This document shows positions 1-7,417 of a stretch of DNA of 32,045 bases, piece by piece (position 1 is the first letter of the stretch; every line of letters begins with the position of its first letter). Made by a program: the position numbers and the translations under genes. The stretch is from Lentisphaerota bacterium (lineage in GTDB: Bacteria > Verrucomicrobiota > Kiritimatiellia > RFP12 > UBA1067), in NCBI GenBank assembly GCA_015061665.1, contig SUWC01000037.1, positions 1 to 32,045 on the forward strand. The letters are read 5' to 3'. The notes beneath the pieces were generated by a model that saw only the letters and a list, made by a program, of their open reading frames with translations, had not been told where the DNA came from and ran no database searches.

Positions 1-1454
1 ATGCCGCAGGCGTGAACACCAGGCTGCCTGACGCATCCTTCAAGCTTCTCGGCTATGCGGAGAATCTTCTTCTCCAATGGTGTGCCCTGTTCGTATGCAT
101 TACGCAGTTCTTTCGATTCTGACAACGACTGTTTGAATGTGACCTTGGGAACATTAGGAACATGACAAGCCAATCGGTTGGCCTCCCGCACCGGCATTTC
201 CAACACACGTGCCACGTCCTTTATCGCACTCCGTGGTGCCATTTGCCCAAAAGTGACGATGTGGGCAACGTGGTCGCTCCCGTATTTATCGCAAAGATAT
301 TTGATAACCTTCCCACGCCCAGCATCCTCAAAATCAATGTCAATGTCCGGCATTGAGATTCTGTCGGGATTGAGGAAACGTTCAAAGAGGAGCTTGTGCT
401 TAATCGGGTCTACGGAGGTTATTCCAAGTGCATACGCAACAGCCGAACCGGTCGCAGAACCGCGTGCAGGGCCGACCCACACGCCCATTCGCCGTGCCGC
501 CTCCACGTAGTCGTGGACGATAAGGAAGTAACTTGGGAACCCCATCGTCTTGATGACATGCAACTCGAAGTCGATCCGCTCTACGATTTCCGGCGGCGTC
601 GGTTCGCCCCAACGCTTCTTCATACCCTCATATGCGAGCGAGGCGAGGTAGTCCGCCTCGTTACTGCCGCCCTGCGGAATCGGGAATTCAACGACATCAG
701 GCGCTTCGCATATCTCGTAATCTTCGATTCGCGCTGCAAGCTTGACCGTGTTCTCGATCCATTCTGGATGCTTCGAGAACCGCACAGACATCTCTTCTCT
801 CGACAGCAGGCATTCAGTCCCTTTGCAATGTCTGCGCCCGGTATCAGCCAATTTTCTGTAGTCGAAGATGGCGCAATAGGCGTCAAACGCATCGGCATCT
901 TCTTTTTCAAGGAACCTCACAGGATTTGCCGCGCAGACCATGACTGACGGCCAAGCCGAACAATCGAAGTCATCATTTTCCGCCATGAAAGCGAAATCGT
1001 CGCCAAACACACGTAAGCACTTGTCCACGAAATCCGGCCCCATGTCGCTCGCCATGCATATAAGACCTTCGCGCCATTTCTCGATGTCTGAGAATGCTAT
1101 GAATCGGTCTTTGGCACCTTGCGGCTGCACTTCAGCAGACGAGATACGGACAAGATTGCGGTAGCCGATCTTGTTCTTTGCATAAAGGCGTATGACATAA
1201 TGCTTTTCATTCATCGTCGCCGCGACGGATCGTCCGATTATCGGCTTGATGGGCGGCAAACCCCAATAGACGCTTGTACGCTGCGAACGACACGCCTCAT
1301 GAAACTCGACCGCTCCGAACATGAAGTTTCGGTCTGTGAGAGCAAGCGCAGGGATCCCCATCTCGCGCGCCCTGCGGACGAGGCGTGGTATCCGGCAGAT
1401 GGAATCGCCAATAGAATACGACGAGCGGACGTCAAGGGGAACATAGCCATTCAT
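1..1454 (-). CDS. dnaE: DnaE-type DNA polymerase III alpha subunit, 5' part (runs off the window)
   Basis: This is a C-family replicative polymerase, of which about 484 N-terminal codons are present; the 3' part lies beyond position 1. An N-terminal PHP domain spans roughly residues 4-230. The palm follows with VGPARGSATGSA (328-339), the fingers-side LLFERFLNP (355-363) and the catalytic loop SMPDIDIDF (367-375), in which D370 and D372 match the metal-binding aspartates of E. coli alpha. The palm motifs resemble Bacteroidetes-style DnaE more than DnaE2/ImuC. The PHP metal ligands are lost: the usual HxH is D8-V-R10 and the usual TDH is TDR (40-42), so no PHP exonuclease is expected. The start is fixed by AAGGAGGG 8 bases upstream, one base after the preceding stop. 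The divergent PHP domain and the company suggest a second, accessory polymerase rather than the housekeeping copy; this is inference. Confidence 0.88.
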   Translation of the reverse strand, partial: MNGYVPLDVRSSYSIGDSICRIPRLVRRAREMGIPALALTDRNFMFGAVEFHEACRSQRTSVYWGLPPIKPIIGRSVAATMNEKHYVIRLYAKNKIGYRNLVRISSAEVQPQGAKDRFIAFSDIEKWREGLICMASDMGPDFVDKCLRVFGDDFAFMAENDDFDCSAWPSVMVCAANPVRFLEKEDADAFDAYCAIFDYRKLADTGRRHCKGTECLLSREEMSVRFSKHPEWIENTVKLAARIEDYEICEAPDVVEFPIPQGGSNEADYLASLAYEGMKKRWGEPTPPEIVERIDFELHVIKTMGFPSYFLIVHDYVEAARRMGVWVGPARGSATGSAVAYALGITSVDPIKHKLLFERFLNPDRISMPDIDIDFEDAGRGKVIKYLCDKYGSDHVAHIVTFGQMAPRSAIKDVARVLEMPVREANRLACHVPNVPKVTFKQSLSESKELRNAYEQGTPLEKKILRIAEKLEGCVRQPGVHACG

Positions 1455-1455
1455 G

Positions 1456-2340
1456 TCAGCGACCCTCCTTTCCCTTGGGCATCTCCGCGTCAAGCACGGT
1501 CTCGACGGCAATTCCGTCGAATTCGAACTTGTAGATCGTCTCGCGCTGCATGAGATTGAACAACTCGCCGCGCATGGAGCCGAATCGCTCCCGCACCTCT
1601 CGCATGTTCGTTACCGGCACAGAGAGGATGATGAACTTCATGTTCCGGAGCTTGAGGAGCGAGGCCCAGCGGCGAAGCTCTGCTTTGAACTCCTCCATCT
1701 TTGCGATGTGTTCACCGTCGTTCGCATCGAAGAACAGCTGGTAGACGAGAACAGGGATCGTCCCGTTCTTGATCCCCGCCTTGTTGCAGGCGGACGCCGT
1801 ACGATGGAGAAACTGGTACGCGACGTCCTTGCAGTCCCTAAAGAACTCGCCGTAGTCGGCTATGTCCGTGCAGTCCGCCGCATGGATATAGTTGATCCAC
1901 GCCCTCAGCACATGGCGCCGAAGCGTCACGTCCTTTGCCCGCTCCGACTCGTTGAGCCAGTCTATAATCGTCTTCTCCCTGTAGCGCACGTACTCCGTCA
2001 TCTTGCCCTCGATCGCCACCTGGAGATCCGAGTCGAGGATCATGATGTCAGTCATTGACGGATTGCCGATCCTCTTTCCGTTCCACATTGCCTCCGTCGG
2101 GAACTCGAAGTACTTCAGGTTAGACTCAGGACAGAATCCCGGGATTGCCTTTTCAAGCAGACTCTTGATTGCCGCCAGGTTCGCTGGCTGCCAGAACTCT
2201 GCGAGTGGAATCGAGCTTGTGCAGCATGAATTCACCTTTGTGCGGGCAAGCTCCGTGAGCACTTCCGTGTAACGACCCTTTGGGAACCCGAAGAAACACC
2301 CCTGTTCCTCGTCCATCATTTCTTTCATCTTGTTTTTCAT
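1456..2340 (-). CDS. PD-(D/E)XK nuclease-like protein of unknown function, coupled to the DnaE-like polymerase
   Basis: This 294-residue soluble protein belongs to no family I can name with certainty. Residues 96-118 read as a PD-(D/E)XK core: D98 in SMTDIMI, then a hydrophobic strand, then E111-G-K113. That arrangement is typical of restriction-endonuclease-fold enzymes. A helical middle with YQFLHRTASAC and VLVYQLFFDA follows, and it resembles uncharacterised restriction-like proteins. No membrane segment or signal peptide is visible. Its TGA is one base before the DnaE-like start, so the two are almost certainly co-transcribed and translationally linked. A sigma-54 promoter lies directly upstream, with its predicted start site only about three bases before this ATG. 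True initiation may therefore be leaderless or at Met5, Met8 or Met9. A nuclease role is inferred from the motif only. Confidence 0.6.
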   Translation of the reverse strand: MKNKMKEMMDEEQGCFFGFPKGRYTEVLTELARTKVNSCCTSSIPLAEFWQPANLAAIKSLLEKAIPGFCPESNLKYFEFPTEAMWNGKRIGNPSMTDIMILDSDLQVAIEGKMTEYVRYREKTIIDWLNESERAKDVTLRRHVLRAWINYIHAADCTDIADYGEFFRDCKDVAYQFLHRTASACNKAGIKNGTIPVLVYQLFFDANDGEHIAKMEEFKAELRRWASLLKLRNMKFIILSVPVTNMREVRERFGSMRGELFNLMQRETIYKFEFDGIAVETVLDAEMPKGKEGR

Positions 2341-2353
2341 ACGCCACTACATC

Positions 2354-2370
2354 AGCAATATCCGTGCCAA
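2354..2370 (-). promoter_or_regulatory. Sigma-54 (-24/-12) promoter
   Basis: The minus strand reads TTGGCACG, four bases (GATA), then TTGCT. This is a full match to the RpoN consensus YTGGCACG-N4-TTGCW with the correct GG-GC spacing. It lies in the 115-base gap before the PD-(D/E)XK-like gene and points at it. The implied start site is near 2343. Sigma-54 promoters require an enhancer-binding ATPase, so the downstream pair is expected to be silent until a specific signal is sensed. No activator gene is visible in the window. Confidence 0.8.
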
Positions 2371-2455
2371 CGCAAAATCAAGCGACGAAAAGCGCCTCCC
2401 ACGCCTTCCACCGCTCAAAATTTTACAAGCTGCTCAACAAATGAACAGCCGCTAC

Positions 2456-3028
2456 CTACACCACTGGATCGCCGCAGGACAAAAGCTGTTCGTACACCGC
2501 TGCATCCCGCTCCGAAAAGCAGCAGAAGATTACTTCCATCTGAGGCCGCGACGGAGCGCGGCCCTCCCCCTTTGCGTCATTTGCGTTCTTTGCGGCTAAA
2601 AATCCCTTCACCTCCCGCACGGCGATCTTCGCGGCGTCTTCAATCGGATAGCCGTAGATGCCTGTCGAGATACAGGGGATGGCAATCGACTTGCAACCGT
2701 TCTCCGCCGCGAGGGCGAGAGAGTTGCGGTAGCAGGCCGCGAGCTTCTCTGGCTCTCCGTGTTGTCCGTCGCGATAAACCGGTCCGACGGTGTGTATGAC
2801 GTACTTCGCGGACAGCTTGAAGCCCGGCGTGATACGCGCCTCGCCCGTCGGGCAGCGAACGCCCGGCCTCACCTCCGGCACCTTGAGACACGCCTTGTAA
2901 AGCTCCGGCCCGGCGGCGTCATGAATCGCGCCATCTACACCGCCTCCTCCCAGCATCACCTGGTTCGCCGCGTTGACTATGGCATCCACCGCCAATGTCG
3001 TAATGTCGCCTTGGATTATCTTGATCAT
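2456..3028 (-). CDS. Macrodomain protein, probable O-acetyl-ADP-ribose deacetylase / ADP-ribosyl hydrolase
   Basis: This is a single macrodomain of the YmdB/MacroD type that hydrolyses O-acetyl-ADP-ribose or removes ADP-ribose from proteins. The start [10 protein letters not shown] is typical. N19-A-A-N22 and the glycine loop [14 protein letters not shown] (27-40) form the catalytic and substrate loop, and ISTGIYGYP (120-128) forms the diphosphate-binding loop. At 190 residues it is somewhat long. The excess sits at about residues 146-163, where a low-complexity stretch containing GEGRAPSRP interrupts the last helix/strand connection; it is encoded by a palindromic repeat at 2540-2593. The core motifs are intact, so activity is expected. 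It may be unrelated to the nuclease/polymerase pair, because a sigma-54 promoter separates them. Confidence 0.9.
   Translation of the reverse strand: MIKIIQGDITTLAVDAIVNAANQVMLGGGGVDGAIHDAAGPELYKACLKVPEVRPGVRCPTGEARITPGFKLSAKYVIHTVGPVYRDGQHGEPEKLAACYRNSLALAAENGCKSIAIPCISTGIYGYPIEDAAKIAVREVKGFLAAKNANDAKGEGRAPSRPQMEVIFCCFSERDAAVYEQLLSCGDPVV
2540..2593 (-). repeat. In-frame palindromic (REP-like) insertion in the macrodomain gene
   Basis: Positions 2544-2550 and 2557-2563 form a perfect 7-bp GC stem around the six-base loop ACGGAG. Beside it, on the minus strand, lies a run of CGCAAA units with slightly varying spacers. The whole block is 54 bases (18 codons) and adds a surface-loop peptide without breaking the frame. 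The look recalls REP or Rickettsia-type palindromic elements that insert into genes. Other copies are expected elsewhere in the genome, but none can be shown from this window. Confidence 0.55.
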
Positions 3029-3058
3029 GGTTGATTATTCTTTCAGTGCATAAGACCA

Positions 3059-3080
3059 TTTTGCATCAGGTGCTGCAAAA
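3059..3080. repeat. 7-bp inverted repeat upstream of the macrodomain gene
   Basis: TTTTGCA (3059-3065) and TGCAAAA (3074-3080) are perfect inverted arms around an 8-base centre, about 30-50 bases upstream of the macrodomain start. This could be an operator, or form part of a promoter: on the minus strand a weak TTGCAG...TCTTAT pair with 17-base spacing overlaps it. The rest of the 3029-3124 gap shows nothing else that I can support. Confidence 0.3.
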
Positions 3081-3124
3081 CTTAAAGATTTCACCATCGG
3101 TTCAAAAACTGATTACGCCACCGG

Positions 3125-3943
3125 CTATCGCATGCCGCGGGAGCGCTTGATCTCGGACCAGGCCTCGTTGACCATCGCCATCTGCTCGTTGGCCTTTCCC
3201 ATGAGCTCTTCTGAAAGGCCCTGGGAGCGGAGCATGTCGGGGTGAAGCGCCTTCGCCTTCTCGCGGAAAGCCTTCCTTACCTCCTCGTCGCTTGCGCTGC
3301 GGCTGACGCCCAGTATCTCGTAGGGATCCGGCGCGCCTGGAGCGGAATAGGACGATGAGCGCCGCGATTCGTCACGACTGCCGGATCCGCCGCGCCGACC
3401 GCCCACTCCACGTCGCGTGCTCTGCCACACAAACTGCATGGACGGCACCCGCAGGTTTACGGTGATGAACCGCAGTATCTGCAGCTCCTCGGGCGACACA
3501 GTACCGTCTGCGCATGCGACGTCCCACAGTATGTCGTACACGATGTCGCGGACGCTCTGCGAAGGATGCGTGTCGGCGAAGGAGTCGGCATACTCGTAGA
3601 TCGTGTGCGAATCGTCCTTCGCCTGTCGGAACACGCGGATGCAGTACTCGCGCTTCTCGCCCTTGAGACCGAGCCTTTCGAACGCCTTTTCACAGTATTG
3701 AATTTCGTCGGACGTAATGAGTCCGTCGGCCTTCGCCATCTTCGACATCATCGCGGCAATCGCGCCAAGCACCACAAGCTCCGACTCGCTGGCCTGCCGC
3801 CTCGCGCCCCTGCCTGCGGGCTTCGCCCCTGCGCGAACCCTGTTCTCGATCCAGCTTCCTATCACGGCACCGATTATGGCGCCGAGGATGCTACCCCGGC
3901 GTCCTCCCAATAAACCGCCTACGCTCGCGCCTATCCAGCCCAC
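3125..3943 (-). CDS. DjlA-like membrane co-chaperone (TerB + DnaJ domains)
   Basis: The 272-residue protein has a glycine-rich hydrophobic N-terminus (residues 5-32), like the unusual membrane anchor of DjlA. A TerB-like helical domain follows (about 52-172) with two acidic ADG motifs (KADGLIT and CADGTVSPEE). After a Ser/Gly/Arg linker comes a C-terminal J domain (206-272) with the HPD signature at 234-236. J domains stimulate DnaK-type ATPases, so this is probably an inner-membrane-attached co-chaperone facing the cytoplasm. The start is GTG, chosen because AGGAGGG lies just upstream. It is transcribed alone, divergently from the oligopeptidase. DjlA proper has the same domain order, but orthology is not certain. 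Confidence 0.85.
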   Translation of the reverse strand: MGWIGASVGGLLGGRRGSILGAIIGAVIGSWIENRVRAGAKPAGRGARRQASESELVVLGAIAAMMSKMAKADGLITSDEIQYCEKAFERLGLKGEKREYCIRVFRQAKDDSHTIYEYADSFADTHPSQSVRDIVYDILWDVACADGTVSPEELQILRFITVNLRVPSMQFVWQSTRRGVGGRRGGSGSRDESRRSSSYSAPGAPDPYEILGVSRSASDEEVRKAFREKAKALHPDMLRSQGLSEELMGKANEQMAMVNEAWSEIKRSRGMR

Positions 3944-3996
3944 TGAGCCCTCCTGTCTACTTGGATTCCTGCGTTGAAATTGTTTTCATGCTGGAA

Positions 3997-4026
3997 ATTA
4001 TAGCAAAAATTCCCGTAGAACCGCAA
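3997..4026 (-). promoter_or_regulatory. Sigma-70-type promoter of the djlA-like gene
   Basis: On the minus strand a TATAAT -10 (3997-4002) is preceded, 18 bases away, by TTGCGG (4021-4026). It leaves a leader of about 45 bases before the GTG start. It is back to back with the oligopeptidase promoter. Confidence 0.55.
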
Positions 4027-4065
4027 ACCGCAATCATGAGCTCCAACTGAAGTACGAGGATATGG

Positions 4066-4071
4066 TATAAT
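4066..4071 (+). promoter_or_regulatory. -10 element of the oligopeptidase promoter
   Basis: A perfect TATAAT in the context GGTATAATA sits 72 bases before the ATG. No convincing -35 is present at 16-18 bases. Confidence 0.5.
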
Positions 4072-4143
4072 ATTCCCTTAACAGGGCAGTGATGCGCCGT
4101 CCTACGTGCAAACGCCCATATCACCGTGCAGAAAGGATGCGAA

Positions 4144-6027
4144 ATGACTACTAACACGCAGTTTCCCCAGTGGAGCAAAGTGACCCCGGACGCGGTCGCG
4201 GCAGATCTGCCGCGCCTGCTGGACGAAGCCGAATCGGCCGTTTCGGCAGTCGAGAAGTCCGGGGCCTCCGACTACAATGGCGTCGTCTGCGCGCTCAACG
4301 ACGCAGTGCGTCCGCTTTTCCGCACGTGGTCGCGCCTGGAGCACATGCTGTCCGTCATGAACTCGACCGAGTGGCGCAAGGTGAAGGCCGACTTCACGCC
4401 CCGCGTAGTCGCGTTCGGACTGCGCGTCGAGCAGTCGCGCGCGATTTTCGACGCGCTGCGCCGCACTCTTTCGGCCGGCGGGCTCAGCCCCGTGCAGAAG
4501 CGCATCGTCGAGAAGCGCATACAGTCCGCCGAGCTTGCGGGCGTTGCGCTGGAAGGCGACGCCAAGGCGCGCTTCAACGAGATATCCGAGCGCCTTGCGC
4601 AGCTTGCGACGGACTTCAGCGACTGCGTCATCGACGCTACGAAGGCGTTTTCGTACGAGAAGGACGGCGTTGCGTACACGATCGACGACGCTCACTTTCC
4701 TGAGACGATGAAGACGTGCGCGGACCGCGAGGTGCGCGAGCGCCTTTTGCGCGCGCGCTCCCTGAGGGCTCCCGAAAACACGGTCCGCATAGCCGAGATA
4801 CTAAAGCTCCGCGCCGAGCTCGCCAAACTGCTGGGGTTCGAGGACTACGCCCACTACTCCCTCGCGACGAAGTGCGCGCCGGACGTGGAGTCCGTCTACT
4901 CGCTCATAGACGAGATGGACAGGGCGACCGCCGACAAGGCGGACGAGGAGGACCGCGAGCTGGAGGGCATCGCGAAGGAGGTGGACCCCCAGATATCGAA
5001 GGTCGAGCCGTGGGACCGCGCTTTCCTCGCCGAGAAGCTGAGGACGCGAAAATACGACTACAGCGAGGAGGAGCTCAAGCGCCACTTCGAGTTCGCGGAT
5101 GTGCTGAATGGGCTCTTCCGCATGGCGAAGTTCCTCTTCGGAATCGACGTCAACGAAGTCACGGGCGAGGTGAAGCCGGAGGTATGGCACCCCGACGTGA
5201 GGTTCTTCGAAGTCGTGGAGGACGGAAAGACCGTCGCGAACTTCTACCTGGACCCGTATGTCCGCAACGGACTCAAGAACGGCGGCGCGTGGATGAACGA
5301 GTTCGAGAACCGCGACGAGAGGCGCGGCACCACGCCGCTCGCCCTGCTGGTCCTCAACCTCAAGCCAAAGGACGCGGATGGCAGGACGTATCTGCTGATG
5401 CGCGACGTGGAGACGCTTTTCCACGAGTTCGGACACGCCCTCCAGTGCATGCTCACCCGCGTCGAGGATGAGGATGCGGCGGGAATCAACCTCGTAGAGT
5501 GGGATGCGGTCGAGATCGCCTCGCAGTTCATGGAGAACTGGTGCCTCGACGACAGGACGGGCATATCGGTTCCCGAAGAGCTCAAGGCCAAGGTCAAGGC
5601 CGCGAAGAACTTCCGCGCGGCGAGCATGTGCCGCCGCCAGATGAGCTTCTCCAAGATCGACATGAGGATACATTCGAAGGACTTCAAGGGCGAGGCCAAC
5701 GCCGTCAAGGAGGAGGAATTCGCCCACTTCGGCGCGTCCGTCGTGGAAGGCGACATCTTCCTCAACTCCTTCACGCACATATTTGCGGGCGGATATGCGG
5801 CTGGGTACTACGGCTACAAGTGGTCGGAGGTCATGAGCGGCGACTGCTACGGAGCTTTCGAAGACGCCGGGCTTTCCGACGACGAGGCAGTGAGGAGGAC
5901 TGGTGCTGCGTACCGCGAGACCATCCTTGCGCTCGGCGGATCGATGTCCGCCTACGACGTATTCGTGAAGTTCCGCGGACGCAAGCCGAATTCGGCCGCA
6001 CTGCTGCGGCAGCAGGGGCTCGCGTAA
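4144..6027 (+). CDS. prlC: M3-family zinc oligopeptidase (oligopeptidase A type)
   Basis: This cytosolic metallopeptidase degrades short peptides released by proteolysis. The 627-residue protein is mostly helical, as M3 enzymes are. The zinc site is HEFGH at residues 427-431, with the third ligand Glu near 457 in WDAVEIASQFMENW. The peptide-binding loop DPYVRNGLKNGGAW and the C-terminal FAGGYAAGYYGYKW are also family hallmarks. The ATG at 4144 is preferred over a GTG at 4126, because GAAAGGA sits at normal distance before the ATG. It has its own promoter and is followed 51 bases later by a secreted beta-helix gene on the same strand. The symbol reflects similarity to E. coli OpdA/PrlC. The length is a little below the usual 680. 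Confidence 0.93.
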   Translation: MTTNTQFPQWSKVTPDAVAADLPRLLDEAESAVSAVEKSGASDYNGVVCALNDAVRPLFRTWSRLEHMLSVMNSTEWRKVKADFTPRVVAFGLRVEQSRAIFDALRRTLSAGGLSPVQKRIVEKRIQSAELAGVALEGDAKARFNEISERLAQLATDFSDCVIDATKAFSYEKDGVAYTIDDAHFPETMKTCADREVRERLLRARSLRAPENTVRIAEILKLRAELAKLLGFEDYAHYSLATKCAPDVESVYSLIDEMDRATADKADEEDRELEGIAKEVDPQISKVEPWDRAFLAEKLRTRKYDYSEEELKRHFEFADVLNGLFRMAKFLFGIDVNEVTGEVKPEVWHPDVRFFEVVEDGKTVANFYLDPYVRNGLKNGGAWMNEFENRDERRGTTPLALLVLNLKPKDADGRTYLLMRDVETLFHEFGHALQCMLTRVEDEDAAGINLVEWDAVEIASQFMENWCLDDRTGISVPEELKAKVKAAKNFRAASMCRRQMSFSKIDMRIHSKDFKGEANAVKEEEFAHFGASVVEGDIFLNSFTHIFAGGYAAGYYGYKWSEVMSGDCYGAFEDAGLSDDEAVRRTGAAYRETILALGGSMSAYDVFVKFRGRKPNSAALLRQQGLA

Positions 6028-6078
6028 GGCGGACATCATCCTTCCAGACGAAAAAAGGCAAAAAACACAGAACAGACA

Positions 6079-7416
6079 ATGAAGAAGACAGTCATGATGA
6101 AGCTGCTGGCTACGGCGGCAATTGCAAGTTCGACGATAACCGCATTCGCGGCAAGGCCGGTCGCCCGCTGGGACGTCGTTCCGTACCAGCGCGTCGCCGG
6201 TCAGTTCAAAATGGGCGTCGTGGCGTTCCATGAAAAAGGCGTACAGGTCGAGTTCACCATAAACGGGCGGGACACATACACCGCCGACAAGCCCACGATG
6301 AACGACAGGGTCGGCGTATACGAATACGTCCTGCCGCTTGAGACGTCGCGCTACGAGGACGGACCGATCGCCATATCCGCCACGGTGACGACGGAAGGCG
6401 AGCCGCCCACCCGGCTGCCGTACCTGCAGCTGTACGTCAACAACAAGAAGACCCAGGGCTCTCAGAAGGTCGTCTGGGTCGATTCCACGAACGGCAACGA
6501 GTTCTCCGACGGCACCAAGCAGTCGCCGGTTCAGTCCATCAAGCGCGGCATTGCCCTTGCGGGCGACGGCGGCACGCTGTATCTGATGCCAGGCGAGTAC
6601 TCCGCAAAGATGCTTGGCGGCGGCACAGAGCGCAAGTTCTGGACAACCGTCCAGCCCGCCCCAGGCCACCGCCGCTCCGAGATCAAGATCAAGGGCGGAC
6701 GCACCGGCACTGAAAAGCTGCGCTTCCACCTCGTCGAGCTCTACTGCGACATCTCCGAAGGATTCGGCAAGATCATCATGGGCGAGGGCGGCAGCACGAT
6801 GGGATGGTTCGACGGCTGCAAGATGTACAACAGGCAGGGCCGCTGGTCCGGCGAGACCGAGCCGTTCGGAAACAAGCTGCGCGCCTTCGTGACGGGCGGC
6901 GAGACGAGCGCAATGACCAAAGGGCCTGATGCCGAGCTCATCCGCGGGCATGTCCTCAAGAGCCTCGCAGGCAATGCCTTCTTCGGCTCGGACAGGCTCA
7001 TCGTCGCATGCCGCGCGATCGACATCGACGCGGGCGAGACAAGCCAGGAGGCGGACTTCTACCGCGGCACCGCGTTTGCGCCGAACTGGATACACGGCGT
7101 CATCCTCTACAATGTCTCGTGCCTCGACTGCAAGGCGCGCGCCATCTCCGGCATACGCATGCGCGACAGCGCCTTCATCAACGTCACGGTCAGAACCTCG
7201 GCTGGCTCGCTCGTCCACTCATACTTCTCCGACATGCTGGACAACCTGCTCTTCAGGAACCTAAAGATCGAGGGTCAGGACTGGGTGTGGATGCAGGGGA
7301 ACGACGGGCGCGCGGCGGTCATAGCGCGCGACGTGCGGTTCCTCGGGTGCAGCATCCCGCAGATGTCGGGCTTCGAGCCGCTTGACGGCTCGCACGGAAT
7401 CCTCGTGACGGAGTGA
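6079..7416 (+). CDS. Secreted right-handed beta-helix protein
   Basis: The 445-residue product begins with a Sec signal peptide (MKKTVMMKLLATAAIA, probable cleavage after AFA near residue 24). An N-terminal beta-rich region of about 110 residues follows. From about residue 132 (VVWVDSTNGNE, then DGTKQSPVQSIKRGIALAGDGGTLYLMPGEY) the sequence matches the start of parallel beta-helix proteins of the pectate-lyase-like superfamily. I see no clear catalytic signature, so a polysaccharide-binding or -degrading role is only an inference. There is no good Shine-Dalgarno sequence before the ATG, and the 51-base gap after the oligopeptidase has no terminator, so read-through is likely. Its stop lies one base from the convergent stop of the YihY gene. 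Confidence 0.8.
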   Translation: MKKTVMMKLLATAAIASSTITAFAARPVARWDVVPYQRVAGQFKMGVVAFHEKGVQVEFTINGRDTYTADKPTMNDRVGVYEYVLPLETSRYEDGPIAISATVTTEGEPPTRLPYLQLYVNNKKTQGSQKVVWVDSTNGNEFSDGTKQSPVQSIKRGIALAGDGGTLYLMPGEYSAKMLGGGTERKFWTTVQPAPGHRRSEIKIKGGRTGTEKLRFHLVELYCDISEGFGKIIMGEGGSTMGWFDGCKMYNRQGRWSGETEPFGNKLRAFVTGGETSAMTKGPDAELIRGHVLKSLAGNAFFGSDRLIVACRAIDIDAGETSQEADFYRGTAFAPNWIHGVILYNVSCLDCKARAISGIRMRDSAFINVTVRTSAGSLVHSYFSDMLDNLLFRNLKIEGQDWVWMQGNDGRAAVIARDVRFLGCSIPQMSGFEPLDGSHGILVTE

Positions 7417-7417
7417 T

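Noticed and set aside
1113-1126. A second sigma-54-like match (TTGGCACC followed by TTGC)
   Set aside because: The GG-GC spacing is several bases too short, and it lies inside the polymerase coding sequence on the opposite strand.
1-1454. DnaE2/ImuC error-prone polymerase
   Set aside because: TDRN in the PHP region is reminiscent of DnaE2, but the palm reads SMPDIDIDFED with RGSATGSA as in DnaE1-type enzymes, and no imuA/imuB is adjacent.
2528-2600. CRISPR-like or tandem repeat array
   Set aside because: There are only short CGCAAA units with unequal spacing next to one hairpin, and no repeat-spacer pattern is present.
4801-7218. An 805-codon open frame on the minus strand across the oligopeptidase and beta-helix genes
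   Set aside because: It is the antisense of two well-supported genes in GC-rich DNA, and its translation is low-complexity Arg/Val/Leu/Glu-rich with no recognisable domain.
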